A DNA stretch of 64,000 nt from Strigamia acuminata (taxonomy: Eukaryota > Arthropoda > Chilopoda > Geophilomorpha > Linotaeniidae), in contig OX442315.1 of NCBI GenBank assembly GCA_949358305.1, forward strand, positions 6,287,875 through 6,351,874. The letters are read 5' to 3'. This document shows positions 11,409 through 21,819 of the stretch, piece after piece. Numbering within the stretch: the stretch's first letter is position 1; each line of letters opens with the position of its first letter. A program made the translations under genes and the position numbers. The notes beneath the pieces are model-generated. The model was not told where the DNA came from, did no database searches, and worked only from the letters and a program-made list of their open reading frames with translations.

Positions 11409-11698
11409 TGTTAGATTTGTAAGCAGATGAAAACCGATTTTACTGCACAGAATAAATGCTCTATTTATTTGCAATTGGCTCGTTTTAACTTCTGTCTTTT
11501 AGACATGAATTTTGTACACATTTTGTTCGTTTGTTATAAAGATTCTTCTTGTTATTTTGCTACATATTTGGTTGTATACATATACATTGTTTTAAACAAA
11601 GCGCTGCAAAGTATTGTCGTTAGCGCGCACATTTGCTAATTGATTTAATTGAATTTTACATAAACTATTCGACATTTTGATTGATGCGAGACCTAACA
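11409..11698 (-). repeat. 5' LTR of the retroelement
   Basis: 290-bp LTR, 5' in element orientation, bounded by TGTTAG and CTAACA. It contains about 40 bp (near 11571-11615, including TGTATACATATACATTG) not found in the other LTR. The GGAAA target duplication follows immediately. Confidence 0.9.
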
Positions 11699-12011
11699 GG
11701 AAATAGAAGCTGTGCGACGACAGAATTTGTAGATGAGAACGACGTTGTCGTCCATTTTGGAATTAGACTATTGTGGTTGGGAATATACAGACAATGTGTC
11801 CTAATAAAGAAATTAATTTTTTAAATAAATACAAGAATTTTCTGAGCAAAAATTATTCATCATCATCAATCATCACGAAAAAATAAATTGGCGATGTGAA
11901 CTTTGCAGATGGTGTTGTCGATTGATCTAATAATGGTACAAAATTAAATTTTACCTAAATCATGTTTAATACAATCACTTTTGTGAGACATTCGGAGGTT
12001 GCCGATTACAT
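11699..12011. other. Short intergenic stretch
   Basis: AT-rich sequence between the right LTR end and the stop codon of the minus-strand TRAF-like gene. It should contain that gene's 3' UTR. I found no clear poly(A) hexamer on the minus strand and nothing else recognisable. Confidence 0.5.
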
Positions 12012-14204
12012 TTAACAGGTAATGCTTAAATCGAATTTGAAAAACATTGCATCCTCTACTAAATATCTTGGTTCAATTGAATCTAAACGAATAAATTTTG
12101 GCTCTCCGTATCCTTCGTTTTCCTTATGGGTTGGTCTGTCAAAACAATGTTTGTACTCGATAATGTCAGATTCTAAAGTTACGGAATGATGAGTTTTGTG
12201 CGTCAATTGATCCATCAAGCTAACTTGCGCAGTATACTGTACGGGCCAACTAAGTATTGCATCATTTGGACCTTTCATTACCATTAGATAGAGACTTAAG
12301 TGTGTTCCCTGTCGTTTGCGATTGGCACATATGTTTAGTCGCATTTGATAACCAGCTCTACTGGTGTAAAAAGGATTGCTTTTGATGTCAATTTTCTTTC
12401 CCAACATTGCATCGTCGAGATGATTTCCAAACTTGTCAACTTTCCAGATGTATTCAAATGACGAAACTTTTGATGCCAGTTGGTTTTTCAAATCCACTTC
12501 AATTTGATCTAGAAAAACAAATACAAGTCGTTACAAACTTGTGCATTCAACTACTAACTTTACATGGAAGCATTTTGCTATACGGTACATTTTCTACTAA
12601 AATAGTTGCAAATAGTAATTTTTTTGCAAGTTATTTTTCATTCCAAAAATTTTCATGTCCTCCTCTGGAGGGAAATGAACTTTTTTCCAGAACTGGGAAT
12701 ACGACAATTTTAATTTTGAAAATGTGTTATTACAGGTATTACAAAAAATTCTTAGAAGTTCATTCTTGAAGTAATTTTATGCGAATTCCCGACTATGTAT
12801 ACTAGTAGTCATGACGATGAACGAACACCGTACGTTTTGAATTGACAACTTGACGTAAATTGTATATATTTAATGGATGCTATTATTAATAACAAGAAAT
12901 GATTTTGGCTTTTGTAGACTAATACAAACGTCCATTTGTGCATTATAAATGAATACTAACTGAATTTGCAGATTTGGAAACTTCAGAATTGAACAAAATT
13001 ACTTCGAGAAAGATTACGGTATGCAAAAGAGAAAAAAAGGCAAACGAATAAATCAATTAACGGTACCGATCTTAGTAGTCAGAATTTTCAAGTCCTCGGC
13101 TGAAACAAAGTTTTCATTGTACTCTTTTTGTTGCATTACGTTGAGCAAATAAACACAACTATTCTTACCCACAGCTTTAGTCAAGTCATCTACAATAAAA
13201 TCAAAATTAAAATAATGATTGACGTAAGTTCGAATATTAACTTACTGTTGGCCGTTATCACAGTGTTCAGAGCTTTTTGGTAGTTTTCAACGTCGTCGCA
13301 GTGTTCGGTTTGCCGTTTACTTATTACGTCTACAATAATTCTCATGTTAGCATTAAATCATATCAAAAGCACCTAAAATTTGCTAACTGAATTTCAATTT
13401 GAGATCAGTCATCTGCTGCTTGTAAGACTTTATTTCTGTATCTCTAGTTTGCTCCAAACTATCTACAAACAAAATTATGTTCAAACAAAATTATACACAC
13501 TCTGCACAAAAAAACATGATGGATTTAAGTGTTTACCTTGTATAGCTTTGATTTGACTGCAACACTCTTCCTATTTTTATAAAAATGTGCATAAAATTAA
13601 CGGATTTTATCGCTATCGACATCATACCTGAATACTACTAACTGCGTACTTTAGTGAAGTAACTTTGTTCATCGAATGCGCTAACATGGATGCATTACGC
13701 GATTGCTGAAACACAATAAACTTTACTACACAAAGAATTCTGTTTGTTGCAATTATTCTACGTCGGTTTGAAGAGTCAGCAGCAATTTCATCATTAACTC
13801 GGCGTGAGAATCACCACTTTCGTGTTTTTCAACGTCCAATTGATTTCCCTGCAACGTTTTCATTCTAGAAAAATTTCAATTTCAGTTGGAATACCTGCAC
13901 ACCTGATATGGACAACCGATAGACGAAAACTTGCACCTAAATATAAAATAGAAATATAAATAAATAATAATGATTTACAAATAATGAAATAAGTAAGTCA
14001 GAAACTTCAGCCTATAGAATGATCGGTTAGTTGTTCCACTCCAACCGAAAGTCTGACCACATGTTACTTTCAGTTTATTGATCTATAAGTGTGCCGAACA
14101 CGCCGAGCAACGAATTCACACACATACTTATTTCAGATGAATTCTCATAAAAACAACGCAATTCCTTACTTGAAACAAGTGAAAACTTCTGAATTCGTAT
14201 TCAT
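12012..14204 (-). CDS. Compact TRAF-like protein (coiled coil + MATH, no zinc fingers)
   Basis: TRAF proteins are cytosolic trimeric adaptors that bind receptor tails with the C-terminal MATH domain. Ten exons join in phase to 325 residues: 14204-14170, 13936-13903, 13848-13762, 13705-13628, 13570-13537, 13462-13388, 13329-13246, 13189-13169, 13099-13067, 12508-12012. Exon 1 (MNTNSEVFTCF) matches exon 1 of the plus-strand paralogue at 16029. It then joins in frame to a 34-nt exon (CKFSSIGCPYQ) that is the tail of the paralogue's fifth exon, so the TRAF zinc fingers are absent. The coiled coil spans about residues 25-160. The MATH domain occupies the last exon, with EYIWKVDKFG, NPFYTSRAGYQMRLNI, HLSLYLMVMKGPNDAILSWP and DAMFFKFDLSI. 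Several exon lengths (34, 84, 21, 33, 87) equal the paralogue's. No internal stop or frameshift, so this is a likely gene and not a pseudogene. RING absent. Confidence 0.85.
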
Positions 14205-14523
14205 CGCGAAGGGAGATCGAGGGAGTCAAAGCGCACGACTAGGAATGTGCACTCAATGAATTAGCACCTGGCGTGTCTAATCGAAAGATCGCATGCTCCG
14301 ATATTTAGCTCACTCGATACGATTCAATCGAGACCTTATTTGCCGCGAAAAATTGAATTTATTTTATCAAAACAATAAACCCTTTAATTTTCAAAGCCAC
14401 ACAATACAGAAACCAAATCACGAATATCCAAAATCCTTAAAACAATTTATCCAAAAATGTTTACGTGAACGACGCACCACGACGAATTTCAATTATTCCA
14501 CAAGTACGAACTCGTGTTTTAAA

Positions 14524-14965
14524 TAACTATTTGCAGCTTGCCAGTGCGCAGTTGATGTGATTTTGTTTAGTTTTTAATCAAATGGGTCGCGAACTTTTGT
14601 AATTTCGCGTGTTGTAATAAAAGTTTATTGGAATAAAAAAGATGTAAAAAGTTGATTGTTGTTTGGGGTCTATTTTGGAATGCAAGTGCAGCAGTCGATA
14701 ATTATTAAATGAAAATAAATTAAATTTAGAGGTCTGAATTTCCCAAAAAAAGTTGAGTTTAATCGTCAGTAAGTTGATGAAAAATGTACATTTACTCTGG
14801 TGTTTACTAGCGATGTGTTTTTGACATTATAATTGCATATTTTCTCGATTATTTATCTGCATGTGTGTATACGGCGACGCCCACACTTTGGTAACTTCTT
14901 CAACGTGCGCGTATGTTATATATTCGTCTTTCTCTTTTCTTTGATTAAAAAAAAAATTAATTTAT
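14524..14965 (+). repeat. Segmental duplication copy B of the exportin-2 3' end
   Basis: Matches 7171-7646 in the same orientation. It carries only the last coding bases (with AATGTGCAG changed to AGTGCGCAG), the TGA, the poly(A) region and downstream flank. It starts abruptly inside the former coding exon, so it cannot encode exportin-2. It lies upstream of both divergent TRAF-like genes. Confidence 0.85.
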
Positions 14966-15094
14966 CATTACATAATAACGATTACAGAAAAAGAAAATTT
15001 TTCTTTCTTCTAGGCACTACTGTTTTAAAGATAGGATTTCATAAATCAGTGATATACTACTTTTATTTCACTGTTCGCTCCTATGGCTTACCAT

Positions 15095-15480
15095 ACAACC
15101 TGGAATGACTACTGCTTCATGACTGCAGGCAGCTGCCACCTGGTGACAACATTTATTATTTTTAATACTCGATGTGTTTTATAAATAAAAATAAACCGTA
15201 TAATTTGAAATCCACAGTCAAAAGTGATAATAAGTTATGCATTTTAAATTTAACAGATTGATAAAACTCATTGAAGAAGGACTGAGTGTATTACTCTTTC
15301 TAAACTTTTAGTAGGAGCGTTTTAGCTTTCCCGTTACTCGAGTGTGCACTTCAGATGAATAAATATGAGAAATTGGTTTTACTAAAAAACAAATCCATCA
15401 AAAAACTTCATCCGATGTGTAATAATGATAATGAAGACGAATAAAAACTAAATAGATTAATTTACCATATTTTCCATTTA
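15095..15480. repeat. Left arm of a long inverted repeat around U2/TRAF
   Basis: This stretch reappears inverted at about 20880-21900. Matching pieces include CTGCAGGCAGCTGCCACCTG near 15123 (inverse near 21860) and CAGATGAATAAATATGAGAA near 15351 (inverse near 20955). This arm lacks the two transposons at 21121-21819, so it preserves the empty site. The rest of 14205-15578 holds duplication copy B and AT-rich sequence, with no gene seen. Confidence 0.8.
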
Positions 15481-15578
15481 ATTATCATTCCAAAATGTAA
15501 ATTTTAAAGCTCAAGTGATGGGCCAGTGCGAGTAGAGATAAATGCTTGAGTGGGTGTTTTAGGCCGAGTTGGTTGGGT

Positions 15579-15769
15579 ATCGCTTCTCGGCCTTTTGGCT
15601 AAGATCAAAGTGTAGTATCTGTTCTTATCAGCTTAATATCTGATACGGTCCTCATTGAGGGCCCAGAATATTAAACTGATTTTTGGAACCAGGTGGGGTG
15701 CTCGGAGCTTGCTCCACCCCTGCCACGGGTTGGCCCGGTATTGCAGTACCTCCGGGATCGGCCCACTCC
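15579..15769 (+). ncRNA. U2: U2 spliceosomal snRNA gene
   Basis: Begins ATCGCTTCTCGGCCTTTTGG, the canonical U2 5' end. It includes the branch-point recognition segment GTGTAGTATC, stem IIa (ATCTGTTCTTATCAGC), the Sm site GATTTTTGG, and the stem III/IV region with GGAGCTTGCTCCACC and GGTATTGCAGTACCTCCGGG. Near 191 nt, close to the animal length. The AAAG after GATC differs from the human gene but occurs in arthropod U2. All functional segments look intact, so it is probably transcribed. It sits 260 bp upstream of the plus-strand TRAF-like start codon. Confidence 0.96.
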
Positions 15770-16028
15770 TTCGGGAGATATAAACAAATACAAAAATAGA
15801 TCCAAAGTGTTTATTTTTGTTCAGAAAATTTATTTTTCTCGAAACATAAGGTCTCGATTGAACAGCTTTGTCGCAGCTGTATCGGATTTATATCGTATCG
15901 AGCGAAGTAAAAATCGGAGAAAAACGATATTTCGATTAGACATGCCAGGTGCTACTTCGTCACTACTTCGCCTAGTGGTAGACTTCAGTTGCTGTGCGTG
16001 CTAGTCTCGTCGCCTCCATTTAGTGGCG

Positions 16029-19000
16029 ATGAATTTCGAAGTGTTTACTTGTTCCAAGTAAGTGGCAATTGCTTTATTCAGTTTAATGACGGCCCGTGGT
16101 TTAATAATCCATGTGGCAGACATCAGTCGATGAGTTTGTTTGTTGCGTAGCACTCCTCAAAAACCGAAACCAACAAGTGGCCAGACTTTCCGTTGCAGTG
16201 GAACAACTAATCGATCAATCTTACTCAAATTTCTTACTTGAGCACAACTTTTATTTATTTATTTTTGTATTTTCTGTTTAGATGTGGTGTGAAATCCAAT
16301 TTTACCAAGGAACAGCTTAGTGATGACTTCTTCTGCTATCGATGTGGCGCCAAGACACATTTAGGCACACCAACACTTGTGAGTATAATATTGACAAAAT
16401 ATAATCGCTAAGAGAAATTTCAAATTTTTGTTCATAGAAAAAAGCTGGTGGTGAGATGGAATCCGAGATGGGGCATTGCAGATATTGCAACAGTGTGATC
16501 GATCTAAACAAGATTGAAGTAATTATAATATCAAATATTTCCCCACGATTCAATCAATTGCTGATGTTTAATGATATCAACTACTTGTACGGAGTAATGT
16601 TTACATTTTTTGTACATTTTGTTTGCAGAGTCATAATGACAGTTGTGCTGTGTATCCAATTTACTGCAATTTTTGTAATGACAAATTTATTCGTTGCAAG
16701 GTGAGTTTGGCATTCCGATTTAACTGTGACCGAAAACTACAGGTTTTTTTTATTTATAAAATTAAAATTGCAATTTTCGGTTTTTAATTTTTTTTCTCAT
16801 TTTTATTAATTCAGTATTATAAAATTAATCTTTTTAATTTGTAAAGGAACATTAGTCGTATTAAACAATTTTTTTATTGTGTAAAAGGACACAATATTTA
16901 ATATTATGATCTAAACTGAGGTTTTGATTTTTGAAAACCGAAAAACCCACAATCTGCGTGTCAGAGATTCGAATATTTCATAGTTGGGATGTGGAAAGAT
17001 TTAGATGATTATTTTAATAAAAAAAAAGTCGAAAATATTTTAACTTTTGTCTAATTTTCTACAAAAAATTCAAAATTTTTATAAAATGTAAAGATTCGGG
17101 ATTCGGGGATTTGGATCGGGATTCGAAAGCCCATGTCAGAGATTCGGTTGAATGTCGTACCCCCTGGGTTAAGCGGTAATACTTGTTTGTGCTTGCCTGG
17201 AGCACTGCACTCAAAAATGGGATTCAGATAAAGAATACTAAACTTTGATTTCTAACAGATGAGTGGCCATGTGCAAGAATGTCTTCGTAGTTTACGCCAG
17301 TGCAAGTTTTTGCCAATTGGTTGTCAATTTCAGGTGTGTAGCTCGAGCAACTTAAAAGAATTAAAATAATTTTAGAATGAAAACATTGCAGGGAAATCAA
17401 TTGGAAGTTGAGAAACACGAAAGCAGTAATTCTCACGCCGAGTTGATGATGAAATTATTGCTAACTCTTCAAACCGAGGTAGAATAATTGCATCAATGGG
17501 ATTTTTTTCTATAACTTTCTTGTTTTAGCAATCGAGTAATGGATTGATGTTGGCGCGTTCATTTTCTGAACTCACGTCACTTAAGAACGCCATTAGTAGC
17601 AGTGATCAGGTATATTGGTAGAATAGGGAGACATTCATAACTCTTATTTAAATTTTTATGAAAATAGAACGAGTGCTGCAAGGAAATGAAAGTTCTTTTA
17701 GGTAAAACTTAGGTTAATGATTTTTTTTTGTTGGCGTTAAAATTTTTGTTTCTAAAGATGATTTGAAGCAAACTACAGAAAAACAAAAAGATGAAATTAA
17801 TTCATATAAACAGCAGATGATTGACCTACAAAGTGAGCTGGATTTCAAGATTGGTGAATGAGTGATGAATTAAATACTAAATGTTGTCTCTAAGGTTCAA
17901 TGCAGGAAAGTTTGGATGAACAATCGCAAGAAATAGAAAAACTGAAGATGAACTTGAAATTTCAAGCAGGTAAATTTGCCTGAACATGAGAAAGTTTATT
18001 TAAAATGTTGTCACTAAATGTATTTATTTATGTGTTTATTTCTTGATTTTAGATGAAGTGATAAAAGATGCGGGTAAGGCATTCTATAGTAGTTTTTACA
18101 TGTGTTTGTCACACACAAAACATTGTTTCAGCTCGAGACAAGGATCTAGTTGAACACTTGCACAAGAAAGTGGACAAAACCATTGGTAAATTTGAAGATT
18201 TACTACGTACAGTTGTGTTCAGAAAAACTGCACCCTCACTATGCTGGCAATCAGTGCTGGACTGGCCCGGCGGCCTACTGGGAGTTTCCCCATGGCCTGT
18301 GACCCGGTGGCCACTGGCGGGCTCACTGTGGCCTGTCCCTGGTCTACCGTAACCTGTCCCTGTGGCCCGACCCATCCAGATTTCCCAGTACTAAATTTGT
18401 ACTCAGTCCAGCCTTGCTGGCAATTGAACTTGTGAGTAATTTCGTGTTTTGCCATTACGTGAAACACCAGACATCAACAAGTGATAATATTGTATAGCTT
18501 TGTATAGTCTTATATTGCCTTGTCTGTATTATCACCTGTTGATGTCTGGTGTTTCACCTAGTGGCAAAACACGAAATTACTCACAAGTTCAATTGCCAAC
18601 TTAGAGTGAGGGTTCAGTTTTTTTGAACATGACTGTATTTGCATTCGGAATGTCATTTAGACTAAGGCTTCTTAAATGGGGCCGCGTAACTAAATGTGGG
18701 GGTTGCAAAAATGTTTGATTTGCATCCGTTCTGCACCTCGCTCTGATTTAGACTAAATAAATAAATCAATAATGAATAAAACTGCCGTAGTCAAAATGAT
18801 TTTCTGATGTAGGAAATGTTTAGCCAATTTAATGTGATTGAACCTGAATGCGAATTATTTTAGACCAACTGACTAAACGACAAACGGAGCAGTGCGATAA
18901 TTTAGAAAACTACCAAAAAACACTGACCACGGTGATAACGGCCAACAGTAAGTTATTTCAGCTGGAATCAGTTATCATTTTTAATTTTTAAATTGATTTT

Positions 19001-20691
19001 AGATCAGTTGACTAAAGCTGTGGGTAAGAAAAGTTTTGTTTACTTGGTTAAGAAAAAAAGGAATAAAATGAAATAAAATTGTTTCAGCCGAGGAGAAGAA
19101 AAATCTGAGTGACAAGATTGGTATAATTAACTCATGAAAAATATCTTGATCGATTATGATTGATTTTGATTAATTTTAATTGTTAGAGGCCATAGTGAGA
19201 AAACAAAATGAGTTAGAACTAGATCGTGATCATGCGAACGGCAAAGGTAGGTTGATACATAAATCTTTCTAGCCCGCAGCCGTGATACATTGTTGAAAAT
19301 CCATATTTGTGTTGTTTAATGAACTGCCCATCCCCTGTTTACTCTAGATTTGTGAACACAATTTGTGATTACTACGTACAGTACAAGTTAGTTGCAGGAA
19401 TATTTGACTACAAACACTTTAAAGTGAATGTTACCGTAAACTTACGGTAATATAATTATTTGTGTTATAATATAATTATATAATTATATAATTATATAAT
19501 TATATAATTATTTGTGTTTAAATTAAATCAAACACTAGTTATTGAAAAAACCTTTATTACTTTTATGTATATATAAAAATTACTTCGTGCCCTATCTAGA
19601 TGAGTCCACACTAGGGATGAGAACGGGACCAATTTTTGAGTCCCGACCCGTCCCGTGTCCCAAAAATTTTGAATTTTTCGGGTCCCGAACCGTCCCGTGT
19701 CCCGAAATTTTCACTTTCTCGAGGCCCGAAAAAAGCGCATATTACGTAAAAAACTCGTATTATGTCGTAACACACATGTTTTACGTCGTAATACACACGT
19801 TTTACGTCGTAATACACACGTTTTACGTCTTATTACGTCGTATTACGTAATACACGCGTAATACACAAGTCCCGTCCCGTCCCGAATCCTGTGGAACACC
19901 GTTTCATCCAATCCCGTCCCGTCCCGAATCCCGCTACGGGACCGGGACCATTCCCGGTCCCGTTCTCATCCTTAGTCCACACCTGTAGACTGGGTGCGCG
20001 GTCTAGAGGGAGGTCTCCTTAGATATCGGACCACCTCTAGACCTAGCACACTATCTTCTAGACCCGCCTTTGCTGAGTCGAGAGGGAGTTTACTGTAGCT
20101 ATATTTATTTCTCTAGAGAAACTAGAAATGGATTTGGGAGACAAACTGACACCGAAAACGTATACGTTCGAATATATCTGGAAAGTTAAGAAGTTTGGAA
20201 ACCTTTGTCAACAAGCATTAGCGGGAATCGATTTCGACATTAGAAGTAATAATTTTTATACAAGTAAGATTGGTTATAAAATGCGACTAAGACTGATGTC
20301 TACAGCTGCTGCTGACGACGACTACGAAGGCGAAAATTATGATTATGAAAATGATTATTGTAATGATGATTACTATTGTGATGTCGATTATGATGTACCA
20401 TACTTATCTATTTTTCTTGAGGTACTCAAAGGTCCAAATGATGCGATACTTAATTGGCCTATTGAGTATCACGCAGAATTTAGCATGTTAGATCGATTGA
20501 CACAAACAGATCATTACTGTAAAAATTCGGATTCTGATATTATCGGTTATAAAAAGTGTTTTATCAAACCACCGAAAAAGGGAAACGATGGATACGGATT
20601 GCCAGATTTTATTCGTTTAGATGAAATTGAACGAAAATATTATGTAAATGATACAATGTTCTTGAAACTGCACTTAAATATTATAAGTTAA
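16029..20691 (+). CDS. TRAF-like protein: zinc ribbon, TRAF zinc fingers, coiled coil, MATH
   Basis: Seventeen exons join in phase to 524 residues: 16029-16057, 16282-16378, 16438-16518, 16629-16700, 17259-17333, 17392-17478, 17529-17609, 17668-17701, 17758-17853, 17895-17969, 18053-18073, 18132-18185, 18864-18947, 19003-19023, 19088-19120, 19187-19246, 20117-20691. Instead of a RING, the N-terminus has four cysteines spaced CSKC (8-11) and CYRC (28-31), which looks like a small zinc ribbon. TRAF-type fingers follow: C56/C59/H71/C75 and C82/C85/H97/C101, then CKFLPIGC. Residues ~150-333 are a coiled coil assembled from many tiny exons. The last exon encodes the MATH domain (YIWKVKKFG, FYTSKIGYKMRLRL, LKGPNDAILNWP, YGLPDFIRLDEIE). 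A ~30-residue Asp/Tyr-rich insertion lies in the MATH domain before YLSIFLEVLKGP. AATAAA at 20832. Probably a signalling adaptor; receptor unknown. Confidence 0.9.
18210..18635. mobile_element. Hairpin MITE, TA target, in TRAF intron
   Basis: Flanked by TA (18208-18209, 18636-18637). Termini CAGTTGTGTTCAGAAAAACTG and the inverse of CAGTCATGTTCAAAAAAACTG continue into long inner arms (AATTTCGTGTTTTGCCA... and inverse) around a ~50-bp centre near 18500-18550, so a transcript would fold into one long hairpin. The left arm is interrupted by another element at 18252-18416. TA duplication and structure suggest a Tc1/mariner-related MITE. Confidence 0.85.
18252..18416. mobile_element. 165-bp hAT-type MITE nested inside the hairpin MITE
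   Basis: Ends CAGTGCTGGACTGG and the inverse of CAAGGCTGGACTGA. It is flanked by the 8-bp duplication CTGGCAAT (18244-18251 and 18417-18424), which is the hAT signature. Removing it restores the arm of the host hairpin element. A second copy is at 23950-24074. Confidence 0.88.
19612..19974. mobile_element. 363-bp hAT-type MITE in TRAF intron
   Basis: Inverted ends TAGGGATGAGAACGGGA and TCCCGTTCTCATCCTTA, with the 8-bp target duplication GTCCACAC at 19604-19611 and 19975-19982. The interior is rich in GTCCCG repeats and ACGT-type repeats (TTTTACGTCGTAATACACAC). No ORF of its own. Confidence 0.88.
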
Positions 20692-21120
20692 ATGTCATTG
20701 TCAACTTTTAAGGATATTTTAGTAACCAGTTTATTGTCAATGCGCCGGGAGTCGGGTCTGGAAAATTAATAAATACCCGGGCGTTTATTTGAGGTAGTAC
20801 AGTATAGGCGACCTCTGAATGTCTCACAAACAATAAACATGATTTTGATATAATTTAATTTGATAGATGTTCATTATCATTATTGTGTTTTGGGCAAAGA
20901 ATGTTTTGTATTTGTTTTTCAGCGAAACATATTTCTGAACAAATTTCTCATATTTATTCATCTGAAATGCACAGTCGAGCAACAGGAAATCTAAAACGCT
21001 CCAACTAAAAGCTTAGAAAAAGAAATAGACTCAGTGGTTTTTAAAACTGTATTATCAATCTATTAAATTCAAAAAATATAATTTACTATCATATTTGACC
21101 GTAAAGTTCAAATTATACTA

Positions 21121-21500
21121 GCTGCATTCAAAAAGTCTAAAACGCCTCTAAAACTCATTTCGTGTCTTTTCCCGCATCTTTGTCCTGGAGATGGGAAATA
21201 AAACAGTGGACCAGTTTGGGCCAAAACTTCCTCCTCCACTCTTCTAAACAGAGTAGATTTATTTGTCAGTGACCTGACCAACTGTCACTAGAGGGAAAAA
21301 GATAGAAGCTACATGCTGCTTTGTACATTGTATTGTTGGCAATACAATGTACTAATTCAATGCAATAAAGTCTGCACAAATTCCTTGTGGTGTTAATACA
21401 CCACCATGTGACGTCATTCCCATGTTATTCAATGGTAATGAAGTCACACGTACAGACACGAAACGAGTTTTAGAGGCGTTTTAGACTTTTTGAATGCAGC
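21121..21500. mobile_element. 380-bp MITE with ~43-bp TIRs, TA target
   Basis: TIRs start GCTGCATTCAAAAAGTCTAA and are near-identical for more than 40 bp on both ends, flanked by TA duplications at 21119-21120 and 21501-21502. The empty site is visible in the left inverted-repeat arm. No ORF. Confidence 0.88.
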
Positions 21501-21534
21501 TACTGTTTATTTTCATTGATAAAATACATTACGT

Positions 21535-21819
21535 CGGGGTTCCCAAACTTTTTAGCAGCGTGCCCCACTTTTTAAGCAAGGCGATCTTCTGCGCCCCACT
21601 TCATCTACTAGTGCATTAAATTTTTAAAAAATATACTACTAAAAAGAAAAAAAGAAATTTTAATATAAATTTGCATAAAACTGTGTATAATTTTTTTTAT
21701 AATTTTATATAATTTTGGTTAAAAATTTATAAAAGTTTGCAAAGTAAGCTGGTTTAGGCATGTGTGATGGGTGCGCCCCACCAATAATCAGCTCGCGCCT
21801 CACCGTTTGGGAAACCCTG
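21535..21819. mobile_element. 285-bp hAT-type MITE
   Basis: Ends CGGGGTTCCCAAAC and GTTTGGGAAACCCTG are inverted repeats. The 8-bp target duplication CATTACGT lies at 21527-21534 and 21820-21827. The interior contains GCGCCCCAC-type repeats near both ends. Absent from the left inverted-repeat arm. Confidence 0.88.

Larger units (their letters stand above)
8627..11698 (-). mobile_element. Complete non-autonomous-type LTR retroelement with two unknown ORFs
   Basis: Two direct repeats (8627-8876 and 11409-11698) flank 2,532 bp. Each begins TGT[C/T]AG and ends CTAACA (TG...CA), and the whole unit is bounded by the 5-bp target duplication GGAAA at 8622-8626 and 11699-11703. Read on the minus strand, TGGCGACGAGCG starts 3 bp after the 5' LTR (candidate primer-binding site), and GGGGAGA abuts the 3' LTR (polypurine tract). 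Two minus-strand ORFs of 357 and 346 codons fill the interior. Neither shows reverse transcriptase, integrase, RNase H, aspartic protease or zinc-knuckle motifs. A CAA-rich microsatellite (8930-8992 on the plus strand as TTG repeats) lies between ORF2 and the 3' LTR. It therefore probably depends on another element for mobility. Confidence 0.9.

Noticed and set aside
14524-14560. Partial exportin-2 gene copy
   Set aside because: Only the last codons and 3' flank are present, so it is a duplicated fragment and not a coding pseudogene worth its own call.
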